Of a DNA stretch of 14,765 nt, positions 1-6,715 are shown one piece after another (position 1 is the stretch's first letter; each line of letters begins with the position of its first letter). This stretch comes from Flavobacteriales bacterium (GTDB lineage: Bacteria > Bacteroidota > Bacteroidia > Flavobacteriales_F > PHOS-HE28). The stretch is taken from contig JAGQVR010000010.1 in the NCBI GenBank assembly GCA_020437875.1, positions 1-14,765 of the forward strand, in the 5' to 3' direction. The position numbers and the translations under genes are program-made. The notes beneath the pieces were generated by a model. The model was not told where the DNA came from, did no database searches, and saw only the letters and a list, made by a program, of their open reading frames with translations.

Positions 1-299
1 TAGAGGTCTTCGAGCTTCCTGCCATCGTCCATGCGCATGGTGGTGAGCAGGGCCATGCCCAGTTCCATGCCTGCGGTGGAAAGGTCGAGCTCACCGGCCA
101 CGACGGCACAGCGGTCCAAGGCAGGAAGCACCGAATCCCCGAACTGGAAGGCCCGGTCATCCTTGCTATGCACGGTGCCGTACAGGTAGCTGGCACGATC
201 GATGCTGGGAGAAGTGATCCGCCAGAGCAGAGACTTCCCGGAACCCTGCCCATGGGCCGAAAGGGAGGCCAGGGCGATCGAAACCAGCAGGTTGCGCAT
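1..299 (-). CDS. TraB/GumN-family protein, N-terminal part (cut by window edge)
   Basis: This is an open frame of 99 codons that runs off the left edge, read on the minus strand from ATG at 299. It starts with a signal peptide (residues 1 to about 18, MRNLLVSIALASLSAHGQ), so the product is probably exported to the periplasm or outer face. The mature part opens with LLWRITSPSIDRASYLYGTVH (first 20 residues from 24), the usual start of TraB/PrgY/GumN (PF01963) proteins: a strand ending in L-W-x-I, then L-Y-G-T-x-H. G41 and H44 form the conserved GxxH motif that these proteins share with Tiki-type metalloproteases. The C-terminal half, including the second conserved His motif, is outside the window, so activity cannot be judged. 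It follows a 35-residue membrane protein gene by 26 nt on the same strand, and a weak box (TACATTCG, 312 to 305) sits 5 nt before the ATG. The family is fairly clear; the substrate is unknown. Confidence 0.75.
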   Translation of the reverse strand, partial: MRNLLVSIALASLSAHGQGSGKSLLWRITSPSIDRASYLYGTVHSKDDRAFQFGDSVLPALDRCAVVAGELDLSTAGMELGMALLTTMRMDDGRKLEDL

Positions 300-304
300 G
301 GCGC

Positions 305-312
305 CGAATGTA
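305..312 (-). promoter_or_regulatory. Weak -7-type box before the TraB/GumN gene
   Basis: Read on the minus strand this is TACATTCG, one base off the Bacteroidota -7 consensus TAnnTTTG, ending 5 nt before the ATG at 299. The spacing matches that of stronger boxes in this window. If used, the transcript would be nearly leaderless. No -33 TTG is visible. Confidence 0.4.
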
Positions 313-325
313 GGCAGCGAGGGGC

Positions 326-433
326 CTACCGGGTCAGGTGGGCCAGTGCGAAGGAGGCCACGGCAAGCACGGCGAACAACACCATGCTTACACGGATCAA
401 ACTGGAGCGGTCTTCAGAGCGGCTGCGTTCCAT
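326..433 (-). CDS. Small single-helix membrane protein, 35 residues
   Basis: A 35-codon frame on the minus strand, ATG at 433 and TAG at 328-326. The product has a polar, charged N-terminus (MERSRSEDRSSLIR) and then one hydrophobic helix, residues 15-33 (VSMVLFAVLAVASFALAHL), ending in T-R and the stop. This is the shape of a small inner-membrane protein; I do not recognise a family. It lies 26 nt upstream of the TraB/GumN-family gene on the same strand and 159 nt from the divergent mtaB start. AGGA lies 6 nt before its ATG and a TACACTTG box 17 nt before it. It could be a chance frame, since 35 codons are not long in GC-rich DNA. The clean charged-then-hydrophobic pattern and the tight spacing argue for a real gene. 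No function is proposed. Confidence 0.5.
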   Translation of the reverse strand: MERSRSEDRSSLIRVSMVLFAVLAVASFALAHLTR

Positions 434-450
434 GGTCGTTCCTGGTCGGA

Positions 451-458
451 CAAGTGTA
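451..458 (-). promoter_or_regulatory. Possible -7 box upstream of the 35-residue gene
   Basis: On the minus strand this reads TACACTTG, one mismatch from TAnnTTTG, 17 nt before the ATG at 433. It would drive the small membrane protein and perhaps the TraB/GumN gene behind it. It shares the 159-nt intergenic region with the divergent mtaB box at 575. Confidence 0.35.
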
Positions 459-574
459 TGACGTTCGATCGGAAAGGGGTTGCTTGACCAACGACCGGAT
501 CACGACGAACAACCGCTCCAGCCCGACCGCCGAGGCTCCTCGGGCGGCGAGCGCACCACCTATCGCCGGTTCGG

Positions 575-582
575 TACCTTTG
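575..582 (+). promoter_or_regulatory. -7 promoter box (TACCTTTG) of mtaB
   Basis: TACCTTTG matches the Bacteroidota TAnnTTTG element exactly and ends 10 nt before the mtaB ATG at 593. The surrounding 11-mer GGTACCTTTGC recurs exactly before kdsA (14409-14419). A start site a few bases downstream would leave a leader of only about 5 nt. I see no TTG at the expected -33 position. Confidence 0.65.
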
Positions 583-592
583 CCGCCCTCCG

Positions 593-1960
593 ATGAGCGC
601 CCCCCGCACCGTTGCCTTCCACACCCTGGGCTGCAAGCTCAACTTCAGTGAGACCAGCACCCTGGCGCGTTCGCTGGAAGAAGCCGGCTATGCGAAGGTG
701 CGGCAGGAGGAACGGCCGGACGTGTTCGTGTTGAACACCTGCAGCGTGACGGAGAACGCGGACAAGGAATGCCGGCGGCATGTGCGTCGTTTCCTGTCCA
801 TCAACCCCGATGCCTTCATCGCGGTGGTGGGGTGCTACGCCCAGCTGAAGCCGGAGGAGATCGCAAGCATACCCGGCGTGGCCCTCGTCCTCGGAGCGAA
901 TGAGAAGTTCGACCTGGCCGCGCATGTGGACCGGAAGCTGGCCTTGGCCGAGACCGGTCACCACGCGCCGATAGGCGAAGCGGTCACCTCACCCATCAAG
1001 GACCTCAAGCACTTCGTCCCGGCGTACAACGTCAATGACCGCACACGCACCTTTCTGAAGGTACAGGACGGGTGCGACTATTTCTGTTCCTTCTGCACCA
1101 TCCCCCTGGCACGCGGCCGTAGCCGCAGCGCCACCATCGCTGATACGCTGAAGCAGGTGGAAGCCATCGCCGCGTCAGGTGTGAAGGAGATCGTCCTGAC
1201 GGGAGTGAACACCGGCGACTTCGGGCGTCAACATGATCAGACTTTCCTTCAATTGATCGAAGCGCTGGACCGGGTGGAGGGCATCGAACGATTCCGGATC
1301 AGCAGCATCGAACCCAACCTCTGCCACGACGGTGTGATCGACTTCGTGGCCCGGAGCCAGCGTTTCGCTCCGCACTTCCACATGCCCTTGCAAAGTGGTA
1401 GCGACGTGATCCTGGAACGCATGCGCCGACGCTACGACACCGCCCTCTACGCCGATAGGGTTCATCGCATCAAGGAACGGATGCCGCATGCCTGCATCGG
1501 GGTGGACGTGATCACCGGAACGCCGGGTGAGACAGAGGAGGAATTCCTGAAGACGCATGCCTTCCTGCGTTCCATCGCGGTGGACTACCTGCACGTCTTC
1601 ACGTTCAGCGAACGCGCGAATACGACGGCCGTGCGTATGGACGATAGCGTACCGATGGAAGTACGCCGTGACCGCACCAAACAGCTACGCATCCTCAGCA
1701 ACAAGCACCAGCGATCCTTCTACCAGCAACACCTCGGCACCTCGCGCCATGTGTTGTTCGAGGCGGAGGAGTGCGAAGGGCGCATGCTCGGCTTCACCGA
1801 CAACTACCTCCGCGTGACACTGCCGTACGACCCAGCGTTCGTCAACCGCATCGTACCCATCGAACTGAAGAACATCGACGGCGATGGCCACATCCTCGGC
1901 GGACACCCGAACTCGCCCAACGTGACAACGACCGACCGTCAACTGGCCACCGCCAACTGA
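593..1960 (+). CDS. mtaB: tRNA (t6A37) C2-methylthiotransferase MtaB
   Basis: A radical-SAM methylthiotransferase that converts N6-threonylcarbamoyladenosine at tRNA position 37 to its 2-methylthio form; cytosolic, 455 residues, a usual length. The N-terminal domain holds the three cysteines of the auxiliary 4Fe-4S cluster: C14 (TLGCKLN), C50 (NTCSVTENADK) and C81 (VVGCYAQ). The radical-SAM motif CxxxCxxC is C161, C165, C168 in DGCDYFCSFC. The C-terminal 70 or so residues (TDNYLRVTLPYD onward) form a TRAM-like RNA-binding end. The LGCKLN and NTCSVTE forms favour MtaB over MiaB or RimO. The start at 593 is set by the LGCKLN motif at the usual distance and by the TACCTTTG box 10 nt upstream; there is no Shine-Dalgarno. 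It heads a run with lgt, whose ATG overlaps its TGA. Confidence 0.93.
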   Translation: MSAPRTVAFHTLGCKLNFSETSTLARSLEEAGYAKVRQEERPDVFVLNTCSVTENADKECRRHVRRFLSINPDAFIAVVGCYAQLKPEEIASIPGVALVLGANEKFDLAAHVDRKLALAETGHHAPIGEAVTSPIKDLKHFVPAYNVNDRTRTFLKVQDGCDYFCSFCTIPLARGRSRSATIADTLKQVEAIAASGVKEIVLTGVNTGDFGRQHDQTFLQLIEALDRVEGIERFRISSIEPNLCHDGVIDFVARSQRFAPHFHMPLQSGSDVILERMRRRYDTALYADRVHRIKERMPHACIGVDVITGTPGETEEEFLKTHAFLRSIAVDYLHVFTFSERANTTAVRMDDSVPMEVRRDRTKQLRILSNKHQRSFYQQHLGTSRHVLFEAEECEGRMLGFTDNYLRVTLPYDPAFVNRIVPIELKNIDGDGHILGGHPNSPNVTTTDRQLATAN

Positions 1961-3135
1961 TGTATCCAACGATCTACCACGCGCTCCTGGACCTTACCGG
2001 CCTGGACCTGCCATTCCTCCGCTTCCTGAACAGCTTCGGCTTCTTCGTGGCGCTGGCCTTCGTCTTCGCGAGCTGGACGCTGGGCCTGGAGCTTCGGCGG
2101 AAGGAAGGCCTCGGCCTTTTGCAGCCGGTGACACGCAAGGTCACCATCGGCCTGCCGGCGACCCCTGGCGAACTGATCTGGAGCGGCCTGCTCGGCTTCC
2201 TGCTCGGCTGGAAAGGACTCCACCTCGTCCTCCACTTCGCCGAGTCCACCGCGGATCCCCAGGGCTTCCTGTTGAGCAGCAAAGGCAACTTCATCGGTGG
2301 CGTGTTGGTGGGCGGGCTCATGGCCTGGATGAAGTGGCGTGAGAAGCAGAAGACCCGGCTCGCCGAACCGAGGACGGAGGAACTGCGCATGCTGCCGCAC
2401 GACCACGCCGGCAACATCACCATGGTGGCCGCGCTCTGGGGCCTGATCGGCGCGAAGGCCTTCCACTGGCTCGAGAACCCCGACGAATTCCTCTCCTTCA
2501 TCAAGGACCCGGGTGGTGACGGGGTGTTCAGTGGCCTCACGATGTACGGTGGCCTCATCGTCGCCGGCTTCATGGTGATCCGTTACTTCCGGAACAACGG
2601 CATCCCGGCTTGGGAAGGGGCTGACAGCGCCGCCCCGGGTGTGATGCTCGCCTACGGTGTGGGCCGCATCGGCTGCCAGGTGAGCGGCGATGGCGATTGG
2701 GGCATCGTGAACAATGCGCCAGCACCGGGCTGGATACCGGACTGGCTCTGGAGCTACACCTACCCCAACAACGTGAACGGCGTGGGCATCCCCTACACCG
2801 GCACGCCCTGCTTCGAAAGCTATTGCACCGTGCTTCCCGAGCCGGTATTCCCCACGCCGATCTACGAATCCATCGTGTGCATCGGGTTCTTCTTCCTGCT
2901 GTGGGCCTTGCGGAAGCGGATCACGACGCCGGGCATCATCTTCTTCACCTTCCTCCTGCTCAACGGGATCGAGCGCTTCTTCATCGAGAAGATCCGGGTG
3001 AACGTAGCCTTCGCCGGAAGCTGGACCCAGGCGGAGGTGATCTCGCTCGGCCTTGTGATCGTGGGTATCGCGGGCATCATCCGGCTGCGGCGGAAGGACC
3101 ATTCACCAGCGACCGACGCCACGCCGGACAACTGA
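1960..3135 (+). CDS. lgt: Prolipoprotein diacylglyceryl transferase
   Basis: Transfers a diacylglyceryl group from phosphatidylglycerol to the lipobox cysteine of prolipoproteins, the first step of lipoprotein maturation in the inner membrane. The protein has 391 residues, longer than the roughly 290 of E. coli Lgt, with several membrane helices: about 20-45, the 210-240 region, two more after 300, and one near the C-terminus. The signature is L-A-Y-G-V-G-R-I-G at 230-238, with R236 equivalent to the important E. coli arginine. It is followed by CQVSGDGDWG and an inserted loop, then PTPIYE, which stands for the usual HPxQLYE. This longer form is one I associate with Bacteroidota. I chose ATG 1960 because it overlaps the mtaB TGA (TGATG) and starts MYPTIYHALLDL; the frame stays open 63 codons further upstream, but that part is mtaB in another frame. 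Translation is probably coupled to mtaB. Confidence 0.92.
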   Translation: MYPTIYHALLDLTGLDLPFLRFLNSFGFFVALAFVFASWTLGLELRRKEGLGLLQPVTRKVTIGLPATPGELIWSGLLGFLLGWKGLHLVLHFAESTADPQGFLLSSKGNFIGGVLVGGLMAWMKWREKQKTRLAEPRTEELRMLPHDHAGNITMVAALWGLIGAKAFHWLENPDEFLSFIKDPGGDGVFSGLTMYGGLIVAGFMVIRYFRNNGIPAWEGADSAAPGVMLAYGVGRIGCQVSGDGDWGIVNNAPAPGWIPDWLWSYTYPNNVNGVGIPYTGTPCFESYCTVLPEPVFPTPIYESIVCIGFFFLLWALRKRITTPGIIFFTFLLLNGIERFFIEKIRVNVAFAGSWTQAEVISLGLVIVGIAGIIRLRRKDHSPATDATPDN

Positions 3136-3141
3136 CAACTG
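3128..3141 (+). repeat. Tandem heptamer ACAACTG x2 across the lgt stop
   Basis: ACAACTG occurs twice in direct succession and includes the lgt TGA. The 11-mer CAACTGACAAC inside it (3129-3139) recurs as its reverse complement at 6661-6671, upstream of recR. Two units are too few to call an array; this may be a seed or remnant of a heptamer repeat. Confidence 0.5.
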
Positions 3142-3145
3142 CTCC

Positions 3146-3943
3146 ATGGAACTCAAGAAACTCACCGAACAGGTCGAAGCCATCTGCGTGGAGGTCGCCG
3201 GCTTCATCCGCAGCGAAGCGGGCAAGCTCACCGCCGCCGGCATCACCGAGAAGAGCGCCAACAACCTCGTGACCCACGTGGACCACACCGCGGAGGATCG
3301 CCTGGTGGAAGCCTTGGAGAAGATCCTGCCCCAGGCCGGATTCATCGCCGAGGAAGGAAGCGGCGAACGCGGTGAGGGCCTCAACTGGATCATCGACCCG
3401 TTGGACGGCACCACCAACTTCGTGCACGGCATCCCCTGCTATTGCATCAGCATCGCCCTGGTGGACGGCACCGAACCCGTGCTGGGTGTGGTGCACGAGG
3501 TGACGCGGGATGAGCGCTTCACCGCGTGGAAAGGAGGAGGTGCCTACCTCAACGGCAAGCGCATCCAGGTATCGCCGCGCAAGGAATTGGTGGAGAGCCT
3601 GCTGGCCACGGGATTCCCCTACGACGACTTCGGCTACGAGACCGAGTACATGGACCTGCTCCGCGAGTTGATGCACCGCACCCGCGGGATCCGCCGGTTG
3701 GGTAGCGCCGCCGCCGACCTGGCCTATGTGGCCTGTGGACGCTTCGAGGCCTTCTACGAGTACGGATTGAACAGCTGGGACGTGGCGGCCGGCGTGCTCT
3801 TGGTGCGCGAGGCGGGTGGACGGGTCAGTGGTTTCGCACCCAGCAAGGACCCGCTCTTCGACGAGGAGATCGTGGCCAGCAACCGGGCGGTGCACGACGA
3901 GCTGTTGGAGGTGATCGAGCGTAACTGGCAGCGGCAGGATTGA
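3146..3943 (+). CDS. Inositol monophosphatase family protein (SuhB-like)
   Basis: A soluble Mg-dependent, Li-sensitive-fold phosphatase of 265 residues, the standard length of the family. Metal ligands are all present: E69-E70 (AEEGSG), the signature WIIDPLDGTTN at 81-91 with D84 and D87, and D212 in NSWDVAAG near the C-terminal motif. Spacing and numbering match E. coli SuhB closely. Likely substrates are inositol-1-phosphate or related sugar or polyol phosphates; CysQ-like 3'-phosphoadenosine phosphatase activity is a less likely alternative. It starts 10 nt after the lgt stop with no promoter box or Shine-Dalgarno between, so it is probably the third gene of the mtaB-lgt run. The short 3944-4027 gap after it shows no T-rich terminator. 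Confidence 0.88.
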   Translation: MELKKLTEQVEAICVEVAGFIRSEAGKLTAAGITEKSANNLVTHVDHTAEDRLVEALEKILPQAGFIAEEGSGERGEGLNWIIDPLDGTTNFVHGIPCYCISIALVDGTEPVLGVVHEVTRDERFTAWKGGGAYLNGKRIQVSPRKELVESLLATGFPYDDFGYETEYMDLLRELMHRTRGIRRLGSAAADLAYVACGRFEAFYEYGLNSWDVAAGVLLVREAGGRVSGFAPSKDPLFDEEIVASNRAVHDELLEVIERNWQRQD

Positions 3944-3974
3944 GCGATCTCCCCAGCGCCTTGTGAAAGGAACC

Positions 3975-4031
3975 ATGAACGGCTCCAGAACGTACAACGC
4001 GCTTCACCGGACCTTTGTCCGGGCCCGATGA
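3975..4031 (+). other. Possible 18-codon leader ORF overlapping the acyltransferase start
   Basis: ATG at 3975 is preceded by GAAAGGAACC, the closest thing to a Shine-Dalgarno in the window. The frame encodes MNGSRTYNALHRTFVRAR and ends at TGA 4029-4031, which overlaps the acyltransferase ATG (ATGA). This geometry would allow translational coupling. Against it, the box at 4010-4017 would start transcripts inside the mini-ORF, and the peptide resembles nothing known to me. Confidence 0.25.
4007..4022 (+). promoter_or_regulatory. CCTTTG box inside a 6-bp dyad, upstream of the acyltransferase
   Basis: GACCTTTG (4010-4017) ends 10 nt before the ATG at 4028, the same distance as at mtaB. It lies inside a perfect inverted repeat, CCGGAC (4007-4012), loop CTTT, GTCCGG (4017-4022). 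The first base of the box is G, not the consensus T. No T-tract follows, so a terminator is unlikely. Confidence 0.5.
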
Positions 4032-5143
4032 ACAAGGAACTGATCCGTCCGCTCACCGCCCTGCGGTTCTATGCGGCCTTCGTGGTGTTCTCGTTGCACG
4101 CCAGCATGCTGCCCGGCCTGGAATGGCTGGGACATCCGCATGCCGAGCTGCAGGGGCGCGTCGGTGTGTCGGTCTTCTTCGTGCTCAGCGGTTTCATCAT
4201 GACCTACGTGTACTATGGTGAGGACACGTGGAAGCCCACACGCGCCAACGCAGGACGCTTCCTCATCGCCCGGGTGACGCGCATCTTCCCGCTGCACCTG
4301 CTCACCCTGGTGATCTGCCTGCCGCTCGGCCTGAACAGCACCACCGCCCCGGTCGATCCGGCGAACCTGCCCTACCACCTCATCCTGGTGCAGGAATGGA
4401 GTCCGATCGGTTTCTTCGGCCAGGGTCCGAACAAGGTATCCTGGACCTTGAGCGTGGAGATGTTCTTCTATGTGATCACGCCGCTGCTCTTCGCCGGCAT
4501 GTTGAAGGCGGGTCGGCGCAAGGCGCTCTTCCTCGCGATCCTCTTCCTGGTGCTCGCCGGACTCACGATCGGCTTCTTCACCACGCACAACGATCCCGAC
4601 GCCATCCTGAAGGTGGAGCGCGCACCCTTTCGCGTGACGGACTACGTGCTCGGCATCCTGGCCTTCCTCCTCTTTCAACGTGCGAAGACCTACGATGACC
4701 GGTGGAAACGCGCGATGCTGCCCATGGGCATCCTCTGGTTCTGTGGCATGATGGCCTGGCAATACCACTACGACCAGCAGGGCGGCAACAACCTGTGGAT
4801 GCTGCCCGGCAGCGTGATGGTGGTGCTGGGCACCGCCTACCGCCGCGACTCGAAGAGCTGGTTCCTGGCCAGCGATCGCATGGTCTTCCTCGGCGAGGCG
4901 AGCTTCACCTTCTACATGGTGCACGAGTTCATCCTGCGCTACAGCCGCCAGATCTTGTTGAAGCTCGACTTCGCGCTGCCGGTCTGGCTCTACATCCCCT
5001 GGTTCGTCGCGGTGTTCGTGGCCATCCAGTTCGTGGCCAACCAGGTGCACCTGCGTTTCGAGGCACCGGCGAACACCAAGGGCCGCAAGTGGCTCACGAA
5101 GGTGTTCGGGTTGGAGAAGAAGAAGGAGACCGTGGCGGCTTAG
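4028..5143 (+). CDS. Acyltransferase-3 (OafA/YrhL-type) integral membrane protein
   Basis: A multi-spanning inner-membrane protein of 371 residues, typical for acyltransferase family 3 (PF01757), which moves O-acyl groups (often acetyl) to cell-surface sugars, lipids or peptides. The first helix carries the family motif with R13 and H24 (LTALRFYAAFVVFSLHAS), the second VFFVLSGFIMT, and further on SWTLSVEMFFYVITPLLF with its conserved glutamate. About ten hydrophobic segments follow, ending in a basic tail (GRKWLTKVFGLEKKKE). There is no SGNH domain, so it is the short, membrane-only type. The start is set by the R-x10-H motif near the N-terminus and the CCTTTG box 10 nt upstream. Its TAG overlaps the TAA of the convergent symporter by 4 nt. 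The substrate cannot be told from sequence; the nearby GT2 and kdsA genes hint at surface glycans, which is inference only. Confidence 0.85.
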   Translation: MNKELIRPLTALRFYAAFVVFSLHASMLPGLEWLGHPHAELQGRVGVSVFFVLSGFIMTYVYYGEDTWKPTRANAGRFLIARVTRIFPLHLLTLVICLPLGLNSTTAPVDPANLPYHLILVQEWSPIGFFGQGPNKVSWTLSVEMFFYVITPLLFAGMLKAGRRKALFLAILFLVLAGLTIGFFTTHNDPDAILKVERAPFRVTDYVLGILAFLLFQRAKTYDDRWKRAMLPMGILWFCGMMAWQYHYDQQGGNNLWMLPGSVMVVLGTAYRRDSKSWFLASDRMVFLGEASFTFYMVHEFILRYSRQILLKLDFALPVWLYIPWFVAVFVAIQFVANQVHLRFEAPANTKGRKWLTKVFGLEKKKETVAA

Positions 5144-6597
5144 TCGCGGTCCGGCGAAGTGGTGCGCTGCCCGATCAGGTGTAACCCCACCATGGTCAAC
5201 CCCGCCACGACGAGCAGTACCTCGAAGCCCATCTTGTAGCCGAAGAGCAGGGACTCCGAGTTGGCGCGCAGGAAGTAGGTGATGATCGGGGCGGCGATGC
5301 ACACCACCGGCACCCACCGCTCCTGTGGCTTCCCTTTGAAGAAGAGGCCAAAGGCGAACAAGCCGAGCAAGGGTCCATACGTGAAGCCGGCGATGTCGAA
5401 GAGCGTCTTGATCACACTCGGTGTGGCCAGCCAATGGAAGTAGAGGATGAAGCCCATGAAGAGCGCGGCCATGCCGAGATGCACCCGCTGCCGCACCCGC
5501 TTCTGCTTCGCTTCGTCCCAACCGCGGTCGCGGATCCCGATGAGGTCGATGCACGTGCTGGCCGTCAGCGCGGTCAAGGCGCCATCGGCACTGGGGAAGA
5601 GCGCGCTGATGAGGCCGATGATGAAGAAGAGCCCCAGCCAGACCGGGAAGTACTGCAGGGCAAGTGTCGGGAAGACATCATCCGGACGTTCGGGAAGCGC
5701 GATGCCCACCTTACCCGCGTAGAGATAGAGCAGCGCGCCGAGCAGCAGGAACAACAGGTTCGCGCCGAGCAGGATCACGCTGAAGACCCTCATGTTCTTC
5801 TTGCTACCCTCCACCGTGGCCACGCTCAGGTTCTTCTGCATCATCTCCTGGTCCAGCCCGGTCATGGCGATGGTGATGAACATGCCGGCGAGGATCTGCT
5901 TGAGCAGGAAGGTATCACTGCGCCAGTTGAGGTCGAGCACACGGGCCATGCCGCTATCGGCGAGCATCGATCGCCAGTCCGTCATCACTTCGCTGTTCAC
6001 GACGTAGAGGATGGTCCCTATCAGCGCACCGAGCATGAAGAGCGTCTGCAGGGTGTCCGTCCATACGATGGTCTTCACGCCGCCCTTCAAGGTGTAGCCC
6101 ACGATCATGAGCATCACGATGAAGGCGGTCAGCTCGAAGGGCACGCCCATGGCATCGAGCACGAAGAGCTGGATCACATTGAGTACCACGAAGATCCGGA
6201 TGGTGGCACCGGCGAGCCGTGACAGAATGAAGAAGGAGGCTCCGGTCCGGTAGCTCGTCATGCCGAATCGCTCGCGCAGGTAGCCGTAGATGCTCGTAAG
6301 CCCCAACCGGTAGTAGAGCGGCAGCAGCACACCGGCCACGATCCAATAACCGATGGCGAAGCCGAGGACGAGCTGGAAGTAGGTCCAAGCGTTGCCCGCC
6401 ACCTGACCCGGCACACTGATGAAGGTGACGCCGCTGAGACTGGTCCCGATCATGCCGAAGGCCACCACCCACCAGAGGCTCTTGCGCTCGCCGCTGTAGA
6501 AGGCGTGCTCCCCTGCCCCACGGCTCGTCCACCACGCGATACCCAGCAGCAGCAGGAAGTAGCCGAAGACGATGGAGAGTAGGAGCGTTGGGCTCAT
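5140..6597 (-). CDS. Sodium:solute symporter family protein
   Basis: A secondary transporter of the SSS family (PF00474), 485 residues with about 13 hydrophobic segments, in keeping with the 13-helix fold of this family; inner membrane, Na+-coupled uptake. Family marks are the helix-1 unwound region MIGTSLSGVTFISVPGQV (49-66), GGVKTIVWTDTLQ (172-184) and the Na2-site-like SALFPSADGALTAL (331-344). GLDQEMMQKNLS (247-258) is a form I associate with SSS members from Bacteroidota. ATG 6597 gives a short N-terminus directly before helix 1, and a TTCCTTCG box lies 4 nt upstream. It is divergent from recR across 118 nt and converges on the acyltransferase with overlapping stops, so it is probably monocistronic. 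The solute (sugar, amino acid, sialic acid, other) cannot be predicted. Confidence 0.88.
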   Translation of the reverse strand: MSPTLLLSIVFGYFLLLLGIAWWTSRGAGEHAFYSGERKSLWWVVAFGMIGTSLSGVTFISVPGQVAGNAWTYFQLVLGFAIGYWIVAGVLLPLYYRLGLTSIYGYLRERFGMTSYRTGASFFILSRLAGATIRIFVVLNVIQLFVLDAMGVPFELTAFIVMLMIVGYTLKGGVKTIVWTDTLQTLFMLGALIGTILYVVNSEVMTDWRSMLADSGMARVLDLNWRSDTFLLKQILAGMFITIAMTGLDQEMMQKNLSVATVEGSKKNMRVFSVILLGANLLFLLLGALLYLYAGKVGIALPERPDDVFPTLALQYFPVWLGLFFIIGLISALFPSADGALTALTASTCIDLIGIRDRGWDEAKQKRVRQRVHLGMAALFMGFILYFHWLATPSVIKTLFDIAGFTYGPLLGLFAFGLFFKGKPQERWVPVVCIAAPIITYFLRANSESLLFGYKMGFEVLLVVAGLTMVGLHLIGQRTTSPDRD

Positions 6598-6601
6598 GGC
6601 G

Positions 6602-6609
6602 CGAAGGAA
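6602..6609 (-). promoter_or_regulatory. CCTTCG box upstream of the symporter
   Basis: Read on the minus strand this is TTCCTTCG, ending 4 nt before the ATG at 6597. It is the recR box (TTCCTTTG) with one change, and the following bases (CGCC) also resemble those before recR. A transcript from it would begin at or almost at the start codon. Confidence 0.45.
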
Positions 6610-6660
6610 GGGGACATGATCGTCGCTTTGAGATCAGGGCCGTGGAGTTCTCCGTTGGCG

Positions 6661-6690
6661 GTTGTCAGTTGCGGGTCTCCGACAACTAAC
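6661..6690 (+). repeat. Inverted repeat GTTGTC/GACAAC in the symporter-recR intergenic region
   Basis: GTTGTC (6661-6666) and GACAAC (6681-6686) are perfect inverted arms 14 nt apart; nested inside, AGTTG (6667-6671) pairs with CAACT (6683-6687). GTTGTCAGTTG (6661-6671) is the reverse complement of CAACTGACAAC at the lgt stop (3129-3139). It lies between two divergent genes and could be an operator or a remnant of a dispersed heptamer repeat. Confidence 0.5.
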
Positions 6691-6701
6691 AGCCTCTGCC
6701 T

Positions 6702-6709
6702 TTCCTTTG
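6702..6709 (+). promoter_or_regulatory. CCTTTG box of recR
   Basis: TTCCTTTG ends 6 nt before ATG 6716. It has the TTTG half of the TAnnTTTG element but TT in place of TA. The position supports the recR start at 6716 and suggests a leaderless message. Confidence 0.5.
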
Positions 6710-6715
6710 CGCCCC

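Noticed and set aside
1939..3102. Long minus-strand frame (387 codons) antisense to lgt
   Set aside because: It mirrors a well-supported lgt gene, and its composition (rich in His, Asp, Glu, Arg, with no domain) is that of a GC-rich shadow frame.
3077..3997. Minus-strand frame of 306 codons antisense to the inositol monophosphatase gene
   Set aside because: All SuhB-type metal motifs are on the plus strand; the antisense translation shows no family features.
4004..5554. Minus-strand frame of 516 codons across the acyltransferase and the symporter 3' end
   Set aside because: It overlaps two clear membrane-protein genes, has a low-complexity His/Arg/Glu-rich translation, and shows no recognisable motif.
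5434..6222. Plus-strand frame of 262 codons inside the symporter gene
   Set aside because: It is antisense to conserved symporter helices; its charged, repetitive translation is a shadow effect of GC-rich codons.
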